A stretch of DNA of 64,000 nt from Hormoscilla sp. GUM202 (GTDB lineage: Bacteria; Cyanobacteriota; Cyanobacteriia; Cyanobacteriales; Desertifilaceae). Under the pieces are notes generated by a model. The model saw only the letters and a list, made by a program, of their open reading frames with translations, was not told the DNA's origin and did not search any database. Below, one piece after another: positions 54,521 through 63,184 of the stretch. Within the stretch, counting starts at the first letter, position 1. Each line of letters opens with the position of its first letter. A program made the position numbers and the translations under genes. Location: NCBI GenBank assembly GCA_005518205.2, contig RFFC02000007.1, positions 147,270 to 211,269 of the forward strand, written 5' to 3'.

Positions 54521-54960
54521 TACGGGAGATATTTCTGGACAACAGTCCAACCCGTAAGGGAAACCAGAACCAAACCGAAAAACAGAACAGCGTTTGTCGT
54601 GATATGAACAGTTCTCGCCCAAGGTCGGTAGGGACCAATTTGGGTAGCGGTGTAAGCTGAGAGCAACACTAAAGCCACCACGGCCAAACCTGCTGGCAGA
54701 TGAATGGAGTGGCCCAGGCTACCATAGTGACCCAGGGTGCCGACGATTCCAATAGCAAGCAGCAGTAATACTAAGCTTACCAGAATCCCGCCCAGGAGAT
54801 AATGCAGCTTGCGGACCAGGAACCGAGGTCCCCATCGGCGATGCTGCCGAGCCCAAAACATCCAGCCACCAGAGATAGCTAGGAGTAGGTAGGCCAACAG
54901 TGAGAAACCCATGGACCAGGCTGCGATTTTCCACAACCAGAGAAAATCAGGTAGATTCAA
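54520..54960 (-). CDS. DUF4079 family membrane protein
   Basis: The protein has 146 residues with four membrane helices: AAWSMGFSLLAYLLLAISG, GILVSLVLLLLAIGIVG, AGLAVVALVLLSAYTAT and NAVLFFGLVLVSLTGW. Conserved histidines (KLHYLLGG, LGHSIHLPAG, TVHITTN) could bind haem, as in cytochrome b561-like proteins. DUF4079 is my best match, from memory. Start ATG 54960. Confidence 0.72.
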   Translation of the reverse strand: MNLPDFLWLWKIAAWSMGFSLLAYLLLAISGGWMFWARQHRRWGPRFLVRKLHYLLGGILVSLVLLLLAIGIVGTLGHYGSLGHSIHLPAGLAVVALVLLSAYTATQIGPYRPWARTVHITTNAVLFFGLVLVSLTGWTVVQKYLP

Positions 54961-55021
54961 GAATGTTATCTTTTTTCGTCAGGATGGTACAGTCAATAGC
55001 CCCGGTGGGCTAAAAAAATAT

Positions 55022-55055
55022 TTTACCCCACCCTCAACAGCGAGGGTGGGGTAAA
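55022..55055. terminator. perfect hairpin terminator
   Basis: TTTACCCCACCCTC and GAGGGTGGGGTAAA form a 14-bp perfect stem with a 6-base loop, with T-rich sequence at one end and A-rich at the other. It can act in both directions but lies upstream of both neighbouring minus-strand genes' ends: it ends the DUF1830 transcript at 55184. Confidence 0.65.
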
Positions 55056-55183
55056 GCTAAAAAACTTTTTCAAAGGTATTTTCTAGTCGGATTATTTGCT
55101 AAACTATTCCCGATCCAAAAAATCCGTGGTGAATTATCAGTCCTGGGGCGACTTTTCCATCTAGATGCTAGAGAGTGAAATTT

Positions 55184-55546
55184 CTAATCGACTGAGGTCA
55201 AAGCCGGGGCTTTAATCACCTTTGCGGCCTGTTTGGGCAGTGTAAATCCTTCTACCTTTACCGATCTGCTGCGGTCCTTGGGAATTTCTAATTCATGCAG
55301 CATCAGGCGATCGCAGGGGATATTATCCGACAAGATCGCGCTAGCCATCATGCCAGTGTGGATCTCTAGGACAGCTTCATGGACAGCTTCAAACACCAGC
55401 CGCTGTCCGGGAAAGACAACCCGCTCGAAGTACCAGTTCGGGATATTGGAGATCCGAGCGACCTGCACCTTACTGGTGGCATTTACGTAGCAGCAAAGGA
55501 TGCGGCCAGATTGATTAAGAGGTAGGGGATCGAGAATTTGAGCCAT
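55184..55546 (-). CDS. DUF1830 family protein
   Basis: The protein has 120 residues. RILCCYVNATSKVQVARISNIPNWYFERVVFPGQR (in parts), FEAVHEAVLEIHTGMMAS and DNIPCDRLMLHEL are the DUF1830 signature, restricted to cyanobacteria. Function unknown. Followed by the terminator at 55022. Start ATG 55546. Confidence 0.88.
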   Translation of the reverse strand: MAQILDPLPLNQSGRILCCYVNATSKVQVARISNIPNWYFERVVFPGQRLVFEAVHEAVLEIHTGMMASAILSDNIPCDRLMLHELEIPKDRSRSVKVEGFTLPKQAAKVIKAPALTSVD

Positions 55547-55713
55547 GACTTATAACAGAAACAATCCTAAATAATCCTGACTATCTCACCTTAACACTAT
55601 GGGATCCCAGCGTGTTGTAACCCCGACTACCATCAGCATAAATTCTCATGCTCGATCCCAGCGCCTGTAAGGGCTTGAGCTGTAGGCCAAGTTTTTCTTA
55701 TCTTTACCATCGA

Positions 55714-57127
55714 GGCTCTTCGGTACCTGAGTTGCTAAACTATCAAATAAATACTCGTCAAATTAAACTAAAATTGTTATACTTGAAGAGTAAACATATT
55801 GCTGTACTTGACTTCTGGCATTTTTAATGCTTTACTGAAATTGAGGACAAAGTGAAAACTGAGGTAAAATTATCATGGCTTCAAAAGGACAACTCAAACT
55901 ACTAACAGATTTTCTGAACATCCCAGATGTTAAAGTTACTCATTTCGTACAAGATACATCTCTAGGAAAAATCCTCTCCGTAGCGAGTTTAACTTCAGAA
56001 GTAGCCTGCCCTCATTGCGGTCAAATGAGTCAGAAAATTCACTCCTATTATTCACATCTAATTAAAGACTTGCCTATGAATGGTCAAAATGTTTATTTAC
56101 AGGTAAATAAACGAAAAATGAAATGTGAAAATTGTTTAAAAATTTTTAGTGAGCCTTTGGATTTTTGTGAACCAAAACGCAACTATACTAAAAGACTTGC
56201 CGACGATATATTGAATCAGGTAAAACATAGTAATATTAAAAGTGTTGCCGAAAGAACCGGGGTAAGTGAGTCAGAAATTGAAACTATGTTAAAAGATTTA
56301 AAAAAAAGTTTGGTAGGTCAAAAACCTCAAGACTTAAAACGATTGGGGATTGATGAAATTAGCCTGATAAAAGGACAAGGTAATTATTGTGCGGTATTAG
56401 TAGATTTGGACAATAGTCAACTTCTAGCTTTAGTCCCCGATCGAACCCAAGAAGCCATTGAAAAAGTGTTGCTATCTTGGGGAATAGACGTGTTATCAGG
56501 CATAGAAGAGGTTAGCATTGATTTATGGCGTCCCTATAAAACTTTGGTAGAAAAATTAATGCCTCACGCCGAGGTAGTAGCTGATAGATTTCATGTAATG
56601 AACCAGGTTCAAGAAGAATTAGACAATGGTCGTAAGCAAACAAAAAAAGAAGTTAATAACATGGATGATAAGAAGAAAAAAACTGCAAAACTCAAGGTGC
56701 TTCATCACAGTAAATATGTCCTTCTTGCTAATTCCGATGATTTAAATGAAGCTCAAAAAAGCCAATTAGAAGAAGTCAATAAAGAATTCCCGAAGCTGCA
56801 AAAGATGCATGAATTAAAAGAAAATTTTAGGAAAGTATTTGAAGAGAGCATAAATTGGTTTGATGGCTTATTGAATTTAGCAGAATGGTTGAAACAATCA
56901 GCAGAATTATTTCCCAAAAGTCAAGGAACAATCCGTCGCTGGTTAGTGGAGATAACAGCAGATTTTGAGCAAAAAACAACTAATGGCATTGTTGAAGGTA
57001 TTAACCAAAAAATTAAGTTAGTTAAACGGTGCGGATTTTGTTTTCGTAACATAGAAAATTTTGAGCTAAGATGTTTATTAGCTTTTCAAAATTAGCAATA
57101 GTTTAGCAACCCAAGTACCGAAGAGCC
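55714..57127 (+). mobile_element. ISL3 family insertion sequence with 8-bp target duplication
   Basis: 1414 bp. The terminal inverted repeats of about 30 bp start GGCTCTTCGGTACCTGAG on the left and read GGCTCTTCGGTACTTGGG from the right, with three mismatches. Both sides are flanked by the direct repeat ACCATCGA (55706-55713 and 57128-57135), the 8-bp duplication typical of ISL3. Intact transposase inside. The insertion is intergenic, between DUF1830 and a radical SAM gene. Confidence 0.95.
55875..57095 (+). CDS. ISL3 family transposase
   Basis: The protein has 406 residues, intact. The N-terminal zinc-binding region carries VACPHCGQMSQKIHSY and MKCENCLKIFSEPL. A helix-turn-helix follows (SNIKSVAERTGVSESEIETML). 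The DDE domain has LGIDEISLIKGQGNY, LDNSQLLALVPDRTQEAIE, SIDLWRPYKTLVEKLMPHAEVVADRFHVM and, at the C-terminus, TNGIVEGINQKIKLVKRCGFCFRNIENFELR with the last Glu. Start ATG 55875. Confidence 0.95.
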   Translation: MASKGQLKLLTDFLNIPDVKVTHFVQDTSLGKILSVASLTSEVACPHCGQMSQKIHSYYSHLIKDLPMNGQNVYLQVNKRKMKCENCLKIFSEPLDFCEPKRNYTKRLADDILNQVKHSNIKSVAERTGVSESEIETMLKDLKKSLVGQKPQDLKRLGIDEISLIKGQGNYCAVLVDLDNSQLLALVPDRTQEAIEKVLLSWGIDVLSGIEEVSIDLWRPYKTLVEKLMPHAEVVADRFHVMNQVQEELDNGRKQTKKEVNNMDDKKKKTAKLKVLHHSKYVLLANSDDLNEAQKSQLEEVNKEFPKLQKMHELKENFRKVFEESINWFDGLLNLAEWLKQSAELFPKSQGTIRRWLVEITADFEQKTTNGIVEGINQKIKLVKRCGFCFRNIENFELRCLLAFQN

Positions 57128-57135
57128 ACCATCGA

Positions 57136-57488
57136 TAATATTTATCAATGGATCGTGGCAGGCAATCGCTCATTATACTATAGGATAGACATTATTTTCT
57201 AAACCCCCGCTCTTCTGAAGACATATCTATATTTGATAACTACAATTTGGGCGAGATTATCTTTAATTAGTTTATGTCATAAATTATATATGTGTAGCAT
57301 ATATAACATGATAGATCGAGGTTTTCCAGTTGTGGAGACGACCGGGGCGAAATTGAAAGACCGGCAGTAAGGGGGTGAAGTCTGAGGGGATACCAGAGCT
57401 GGAGGGAAAAGCGATGCTATTGTGAAGTTATATGAAAAACTGTTTCATAATTCTTCATGAAGACAGAGACCTCTAGGAGTCCATACTC
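57136..57488. other. leader region of radical SAM gene, possible RNA structure
   Basis: After the IS the sequence is AT-rich to about 57315. From 57325 to 57415 it becomes GC-richer, with GACCGGGGCGAAATTGAAAG/ACCGGC and AAGGGGGTGAAG segments that could fold. No known riboswitch was recognised. The gene starts at 57489 with CTCTAGGAGTCC upstream. Confidence 0.35.
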
Positions 57489-59078
57489 ATGGCAAACCGG
57501 ATTCTATACGTTCGCCTCCCCTGCAACCCCATCTTCCCGATCGGGGTTGTGTACCTAGCGGATGGCGTTCACAAGCTGTTTGGGGAGGTGGAACAGCGGA
57601 TTTTTGACCTGGGAACTGTGCCGCCCCTAGATTTTGCCAGTGCATTAGACCGGTGCATTGATGAATTTCAGCCCACGCTGCTGGTCTTCTCCTGGCGGGA
57701 TATTCAGATCTATGCACCGGTGGGCGGTAGAGGGGGCAATCCGCTGCAAAATGCCTTTGAGTTCTACTATGCCCGCAATCCTGCGATCAAGTTGCGGGGG
57801 GCTTTGGGAGGCTTGCGCTTGGCTACTTCTTACTACGGCGAACTCTGGCGCAACCTGAGATTGATCGAACGGGGACTCAAACGGGCCCGCAAATATCATC
57901 GTGACTGTCGCCTGCTGGTGGGAGGCGGTGCTGTGAGCGTGTTCTACGAACAGTTGGGGACTATGCTGCCCATCGGGGCGATCGTCTCTGTGGGCGAAGG
58001 GGAAGCATTGTTAGAGAAGATGGTGCGGGGTGAAGATTTCAGCGACGAACGCTGTTATGTGGTGGGGGTTACTCAACCCCGTCAGCGGATGATCCACGAA
58101 CAACCGGCCCCGATGGAGAAAACTGCCTGCAATTATGACTATATTGCTAGCATCTGGCCGGAATTTGACTATTACCTGCAAGACCAAGATTTCTACCTGG
58201 GGGTGCAAACCAAGCGGGGTTGTCCCCATAATTGCTGCTACTGCATCTATACAGTAGTGGAGGGCAAGCAGGTGCGGATCAACCCAGCGGATGAGGTGGT
58301 CTCGGAAATGCGCCAGCTATACTCGCGGGGGATTAGAAACTTCTGGTTTACTGATGCTCAGTTTATCCCGGCCCGGAAGTTCATACCAGACGCGGTGGAA
58401 CTGTTGCAGAAAATCCTGGATGCCGGGATGGATGATATCCATTGGGCAGCATACATTAGGGCGGATAATTTGACACCCGAGTTGTGCGACCTGATGGTGA
58501 AAACGGGGATGAATTACTTTGAAATCGGCATTACTAGCGGTGCCCAGGAACTGGTGCGCAAAATGCGCATGGGTTATAACCTGCGGGTGGTGCTGGAAAA
58601 CTGCCGGGATTTGAAAGCAGCTGGGTTTAATGACTTGGTTTCGGTCAACTATTCATTTAACGTGATTGATGAAACCTATGAGACCATTCGCCAGACGATC
58701 GCCTATCATCGGGAGTTAGAGCGGATATTTGGCGCGGATAAAGTGGAACCGGCAATCTTCTTCATCGGCCTGCAACCCCACACTCATTTAGAACAGTACG
58801 CTTTCAAAAATAATATCCTCAAACCGGGTTATAATCCGATGAGTATGATGCCCTGGACAGCCAGGAAGTTACTCTGGAATCCCGAACCATTGGGTTCCTT
58901 CTTTGGAGAGGTTTGTCTGGAAGCGTGGCGGCGCAACCCGAATGATTTTGGGCGCGAAGTGATGCAGATACTGGAGGAAAGATTGGGTTGTGCTCCCTTA
59001 GCAGAAGCTCTCAGAAGTATGCCAGTTAAAGTTCAGCAGACTCAGCCAAAGAAAATGGTTGCTGTATCCTCTAAGTAA
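57489..59078 (+). CDS. radical SAM protein, BchE/B12-binding-like
   Basis: The protein has 529 residues. N-terminal domain of the B12-binding type (RILYVRLPCNPIFPIGVVYLAD, LVFSWRDIQIYAPVGG) with VGGGAVSVFYEQL and VSVGEGEALLEKM; the cobalamin-binding DxHxxG is not seen. The radical SAM core has KRGCPHNCCYCIYTVVEG for the 4Fe-4S cluster, FWFTDAQFIPARKF, YFEIGITSGAQELVRKM. Related to the BchE family, many of whose cyanobacterial members have unknown substrates. Start ATG 57489, AGGAG nine bases upstream. Confidence 0.88.
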   Translation: MANRILYVRLPCNPIFPIGVVYLADGVHKLFGEVEQRIFDLGTVPPLDFASALDRCIDEFQPTLLVFSWRDIQIYAPVGGRGGNPLQNAFEFYYARNPAIKLRGALGGLRLATSYYGELWRNLRLIERGLKRARKYHRDCRLLVGGGAVSVFYEQLGTMLPIGAIVSVGEGEALLEKMVRGEDFSDERCYVVGVTQPRQRMIHEQPAPMEKTACNYDYIASIWPEFDYYLQDQDFYLGVQTKRGCPHNCCYCIYTVVEGKQVRINPADEVVSEMRQLYSRGIRNFWFTDAQFIPARKFIPDAVELLQKILDAGMDDIHWAAYIRADNLTPELCDLMVKTGMNYFEIGITSGAQELVRKMRMGYNLRVVLENCRDLKAAGFNDLVSVNYSFNVIDETYETIRQTIAYHRELERIFGADKVEPAIFFIGLQPHTHLEQYAFKNNILKPGYNPMSMMPWTARKLLWNPEPLGSFFGEVCLEAWRRNPNDFGREVMQILEERLGCAPLAEALRSMPVKVQQTQPKKMVAVSSK

Positions 59079-59086
59079 GTCTCCAT

Positions 59087-59112
59087 TAGCCCTACCCTAA
59101 AGGGTAGGGCTA
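59087..59112. terminator. perfect palindrome after radical SAM gene
   Basis: TAGCCCTACCCT and AGGGTAGGGCTA form a 12-bp stem with a 2-base loop (AA). It starts eight bases after the stop codon. It belongs to the dispersed AGCCCTACCCTAAAGGG family. Confidence 0.65.
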
Positions 59113-59572
59113 CAGAGACAAAGCCCGCCTGCGCGGACTGCGATGGTGTAGTATTAATGTAGGTTGGGTTGAGGCACGAAACCCAACAGCGACAAGGCTA
59201 AAAATCCGAATATCTGACATAAAATGAGCTTGGTAGCGCGACTACTAATTTGTAGTAATATAGCAAGCATTGCAGGAGTTGTGCAATAATTTTTTTTGCT
59301 GTAATTATTACCTATGGGTTGAGCGGCATTTAACCCCCCCCTTTTTTTTGCACAAATGATTTAGGATCACTATACCATTTTAAAAAAGATATGATAAACT
59401 TGACTAGGTACTCCTGACAAGGAGGCGGGAGCCTCAGAAGACCGTTTCCAGGTAGAACCTGGGAACGAGAGGACGAGAGAATAGCGTTTTTTTCGAGATA
59501 GCAACTTGACAAATTGCTATAAGGTGGGCAGGAACGAGGTTTTAAAAACAGATCTTAGATAGAACCAAAACC
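59113..59572. other. intergenic, repeats
   Basis: No gene. It holds AGCCCGCCTGCGCGGAC (59122), a GTAGGTTGGGTT repeat (59159-59187), a run of eight C and nine T (59333-59349) and TTTCCAGGTAGAACCTGGGAA (59446-59464), a small hairpin. Confidence 0.5.
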
Positions 59573-60949
59573 ATGTTAAAAAAATCCATTTTAGAAAAGC
59601 TCGATCGCGAGCATCGGGGCAGTAAAAGACCATTAAACTTTGGGGTGTACTATAAAAATACCCTGGTGGCTCTCTGTCATGCTCTGGAAGATTTTATTCT
59701 GGAGTCAGAGGGAAACCCGGTGATGATTACGGCATTTCAACTGGGGAAATGGTACCTCCAAGAGGCCGATCGCTACGGAGAAATTGCCCAGGTGGCCTCT
59801 GATGTTGTAATTATGGCGGCATCGGGGACTGGGTTTACCGAACATCCTACCAGTCAGTTGGCAAACGTGACCTTGGTGGGCTTAGAACCAACGGATCCGG
59901 TGGCCCAAGAGTGGCATTTGATGATTCTTTCGCCCCAATACACGGCAATGGTACTTTGTCAAGAGTTGTCGGCTGCTGATTATGGGGCAAAAGGACAACC
60001 AAGTGAAGATAAAGAAAGGAAATTCTATGGTTTCTGGACTTTTGAACCAGATTTAGTCCGGGAAACGGTGGAACTGGCGATCGCGCATGTTGGGGGCTAC
60101 GATCGGGAGTTGGAACAGAAGTTAACAGCCTCATTACAGGGAATGACTGGCGGCCAAATGTCAGGGAAAGATCTGGGGAAAGTGGTGTCGCGGGTGGTAA
60201 AATATCTGCAAACGAGTCAGCAGGATTTGCCGGATGCTAGCTATCAACAAGTGCTAGATGAAAATCTGGTGTCTAATAAAATGCAGGCATTCTTACGGAT
60301 GGCACAGTTGATCGATCGGGCGGATGTCAGAAATCCCATGGCAGCAGCGGAGGTAGCGACGCTATCAGAAGCAATGGGGCAGTTATTGGATCTGCCAGCA
60401 TGGCAAGTGAAGCGTCTGCGTCTGGCGGGGTTACTGCATCGTATGGCACCATTACAAGGAGTGGAGGAGGTACTTTCTCCAGGTAAATCAGCGGCCCAGC
60501 AAGTGGCAATGCAGGAGAGTACAGAAATACCCAAAGCATCAATTTTGCGGATTATGCCCCGGTTGAAGGCGATCGCCCAGATCGTGGCCCATCAGACAGA
60601 AAGCTGGGATGGTACCGGGCAACCAGATGGTTTAGCCTATGACGGAATTCCCTTAGAATCAAGGATATTAGGGTTAGTGGCAGAATTTCAGCAGCGAGTT
60701 ACAATATATAAAGACGATCGGTCTAGAGAAAATCCCTTGACTCGGGCATTAGCAGATTGTCAGGCCCAAGCGGGAGCCAAATTTGACCCCAAACTGGTAG
60801 AAAGCTTAGAGTTGCTAGTCAGAGGATTGCAGCAGGGGTTAAGTTTGCATGCAACTCAACCTAAGATTGCAGCGGGGATGTGGTTACTAGATGGCCAGTC
60901 CGATCCCGAAGCACAACTTCCCCTTCAGGCCAAGCTATTAGCCACATAA
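59573..60949 (+). CDS. DICT sensory domain protein with degenerate HD-GYP
   Basis: The protein has 458 residues, soluble. N-terminal DICT domain (about 1-150): RPLNFGVYYKNTLVALCHALEDFIL, GKWYLQEADRYGEIA, EWHLMILSPQYTAMVLCQEL. C-terminal half resembles HD-GYP phosphodiesterases that cut cyclic di-GMP, but AGLLHRMAPL replaces the AGLLHDIGK metal motif and HQTESWDGTGQPDGL replaces HHExxDGxGYP. Metal binding and catalysis are therefore doubtful, and a receptor role is more likely. Such DICT proteins are common in cyanobacteria. Start ATG 59573. Confidence 0.88.
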   Translation: MLKKSILEKLDREHRGSKRPLNFGVYYKNTLVALCHALEDFILESEGNPVMITAFQLGKWYLQEADRYGEIAQVASDVVIMAASGTGFTEHPTSQLANVTLVGLEPTDPVAQEWHLMILSPQYTAMVLCQELSAADYGAKGQPSEDKERKFYGFWTFEPDLVRETVELAIAHVGGYDRELEQKLTASLQGMTGGQMSGKDLGKVVSRVVKYLQTSQQDLPDASYQQVLDENLVSNKMQAFLRMAQLIDRADVRNPMAAAEVATLSEAMGQLLDLPAWQVKRLRLAGLLHRMAPLQGVEEVLSPGKSAAQQVAMQESTEIPKASILRIMPRLKAIAQIVAHQTESWDGTGQPDGLAYDGIPLESRILGLVAEFQQRVTIYKDDRSRENPLTRALADCQAQAGAKFDPKLVESLELLVRGLQQGLSLHATQPKIAAGMWLLDGQSDPEAQLPLQAKLLAT

Positions 60950-60964
60950 TCGGATTGGCCTCAT

Positions 60965-61025
60965 GGCCCGCCGTGGGTTAAAACCCACAGGCTTTTAGCT
61001 CAAGTGGGTTAAAATTAAAACCCAC
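60965..61025. repeat. GCCCGCCGTGGGTTAAAACCCAC repeat
   Basis: GTGGGTTAAAACCCAC hairpin, then a TTTTAGCTCAAGTGGGTT element. Near copy at 49536-49595. This copy has an AAAATT duplication in the second arm. Confidence 0.8.
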
Positions 61026-61162
61026 TCAGAGAGCATTATCTAGAAAGGATTTAGCCCACGCTTTGTGTACTTTTGCTCTTAGCCTCTGTTTTAACCGTCC
61101 CTCATCTGACGGGACATAAATCCGGTTTCTACAGAAATAGCCTACAAAAAAAGGAGACATTT

Positions 61163-62056
61163 ATGCGCCCTAAACGTTCTTCTCCCTGGATTCATCGTAA
61201 GTCGCGTTTTATAATTGCGATCGTCGCCACTTTAGGTGCGGTGACAACGGCATATCTGACTGCGATTAAGTTTGCAGGAGAATCAGCTGCCTGTCCCACG
61301 GAGGGTTGTGATAAAGTCCTGTCTAGTCCCTATGCCATTATTTTTGGCTTACCTCTGGCATTGTTCGGTTTGTTAGCCTATGCTAGTATGGCGGGGATGG
61401 CAGTGTCGCCCTGGTTGCTCAATCCTGACTCCCAAAAGGAATTGCGTTCAAAGCTAGAAAACTGGACGTGGTTGTTAATGTTCGCAGGGGGGACATCAAT
61501 GGCGCTATTCAGCGGCTATCTGATGTACGTGATGGCATTTGAGATAAAATCCCTTTGTCTGTACTGTATTTTTTCCGCTGTTTGCTCCCTGAGTTTATGT
61601 ATACTAGCATTCATCGGTCGTGATTGGAAAGATATCGGGCAAGTGCTTTTCATCGGAGCGATCGTGGGAATGATTACTCTGGTGGGAACTTTAGCAGTTT
61701 ATGCTCCCATTAATAATCCCCGGGCCGAACAAGGCGGCTATGCGATTACGACTACTTCAAATCCGGCAAAAATTGCCCTAGCGAAGCATCTAAAAGCAGC
61801 GGGAGTTAAAATGTATGGAGCATTTTGGTGCGGTCACTGCCAAGATCAAAAGAAATTATTTGGAAAAGAAGCTGCTGCTGAATTAAACTACATTGAGTGT
61901 GACCCGAACGGGAAAAATCCCCAGACTTCTTTATGCAGAACGGCGGGGGTCCAAAGCTATCCGACTTGGGAATTTAAGGGTCAGTTGTACCCAGGAGTGC
62001 AAGGGTTGAACCAACTGGCTGAGTTATCGGGATATACAGGCGATCGCAACTTTTAG
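61163..62056 (+). CDS. VKOR-thioredoxin fusion (disulfide-forming) protein
   Basis: The protein has 297 residues from ATG 61163 (AAGGAG seven bases upstream; an earlier open frame is rejected). The N-terminal VKOR domain has four or five membrane helices, with loop cysteines Cys44 and Cys49 (AACPTEGCDKV) and the active CxxC Cys132-Cys135 (SLCLYC) near the quinone site. The C-terminal thioredoxin-like domain has FWCGHC (Cys223, Cys226) facing the lumen or periplasm. It passes electrons from newly formed disulfides to quinone, as in the Synechococcus VKOR homologue. A relic of a second copy's 3' end lies at 62523-62603. Confidence 0.93.
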   Translation: MRPKRSSPWIHRKSRFIIAIVATLGAVTTAYLTAIKFAGESAACPTEGCDKVLSSPYAIIFGLPLALFGLLAYASMAGMAVSPWLLNPDSQKELRSKLENWTWLLMFAGGTSMALFSGYLMYVMAFEIKSLCLYCIFSAVCSLSLCILAFIGRDWKDIGQVLFIGAIVGMITLVGTLAVYAPINNPRAEQGGYAITTTSNPAKIALAKHLKAAGVKMYGAFWCGHCQDQKKLFGKEAAAELNYIECDPNGKNPQTSLCRTAGVQSYPTWEFKGQLYPGVQGLNQLAELSGYTGDRNF

Positions 62057-62206
62057 CGCGTAGGGAGAAAAAATTGGGAGCATGTCTAATTGCTAATGTC
62101 AGTATATCTGCCATGTTCCCGAAAAAATTAAGGTAAACTTGAAGATAAGTTAGGGTTGAGTAAAAATCCAGCATAATAGACAAAGCAAATCAACTGAAAT
62201 CCTGCC

Positions 62207-62494
62207 ATGTCAGAACAAATTACGCCCCAAATTAGCGATCGCATCTGCAAGCACATGAACGAAGACCACGCCGAGGCGATCGCCCTTTACGCCCAAACCT
62301 TTGGCAATAGTCCCGAAACGACATCAGCTTACATGAACTCAATAGACCCCGAAGGAATGGATCTCACAGCCCAAATCAACGGTTCGGAAGTTCCTGTACG
62401 GATAAAATTCGACCATACTCTGGCCGATGCTGAAGACGCCCATCATACCTTAATCGCAATGGTCAAACAAGCACGACAGCTTACCCAAAAATAA
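62207..62494 (+). CDS. DUF2470 domain protein
   Basis: The protein has 95 residues. ISDRICKHMNEDHAEAIALYAQTFG is the DUF2470/HugZ C-terminal motif, and IKFDHTLADAEDAHHTLIAMVKQAR follows. The domain occurs alone in many cyanobacteria and fused to FMN-binding haem-degrading proteins elsewhere, so it may be linked to haem or iron use. Start ATG 62207. Confidence 0.88.
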   Translation: MSEQITPQISDRICKHMNEDHAEAIALYAQTFGNSPETTSAYMNSIDPEGMDLTAQINGSEVPVRIKFDHTLADAEDAHHTLIAMVKQARQLTQK

Positions 62495-62522
62495 GCGGCG
62501 ATACATGGAAAAATCGCGCGAG

Positions 62523-62603
62523 GGTCAGTTTTCCCCAGGAATGCAAGGGTTGGAGAAGCTAGCAGAGTTATCGGGGTATACAGGCAAACCCATTACTGTG
62601 TAA
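62523..62603 (+). pseudogene. 3' relic of VKOR-thioredoxin gene
   Basis: The frame reads GQFSPGMQGLEKLAELSGYT then GKPITV and a stop. The end of the VKOR-thioredoxin protein reads GQLYPGVQGLNQLAELSGYT then GDRNF. About 26 codons are left; the upstream part is the DUF2470 gene. A lost paralogue or a partial duplication. Confidence 0.85.
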
Positions 62604-63112
62604 GTGTTTGGAGGCTTTCAAGAGCGAATTTAGCCGCCACAGGTACGGAAGAACCAGGTTGTATAGATCGCAACTTGAATTATGCTATTATATAACCGTG
62701 CTTTGTAAAAATACTCAATTCCCGGGGCTTTTAGCCATGCACTGGTGCAAACGGAATGCTTAAATCAAAGCACAATAATAATTTCGATGGCTCGAAAGTC
62801 AGTCAAGTTAACTTTTGTTAAAACAATACTCCGGACAGTTTTTAGACTCCAGAACCACCACAGAGCAAGGGTTACGGCATACTGGCATGATTTGTTTCAA
62901 GGTCTGCCCCAGAGCTGACTTGCAAACAATAGCCCGCTCTCCCAAAGGCTTACGCTGTAAGGCTTACAGCGGGGGAATCTCACCTTTGCATCTGTACCTA
63001 TTATAGACTTAATCCTATAGTAACTATTATTTATTTCTACGATTAAGGGATCGGGATACATGATTCTGTGATATATTGAAATTGAAGTGAAAGACATTGT
63101 GTTGCTTGCATT
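62604..63112. other. intergenic with dispersed element
   Basis: No gene. 62818-62935 is the copy of the element at 52995-53108. A CTTACGCTGTAAGGCTTACAGCG stretch (62948-62970) has inverted GCTGTAAG/CTTACAGC arms. The promoter of the secreted protein gene is expected near 63070-63150. Confidence 0.5.
62818..62935 (+). repeat. copy of ~115-bp dispersed element
   Basis: Blocks shared with 52995-53108 in order: CAATACTCCGGACAG, CCAGAACCACCA, GCAAGGGTTACG, TTTCAAGGTCTGCCC, AGCTGACTTGC. Identity is roughly two thirds by eye. Possible remnant of a transposon. Confidence 0.6.
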
Positions 63113-63184
63113 ATGAACCCAACCTTACAGCACAGCTACGTTCCCAAAAGTGTCCGGAGTATTGTTAAAAGGAGAATGTTGCTC

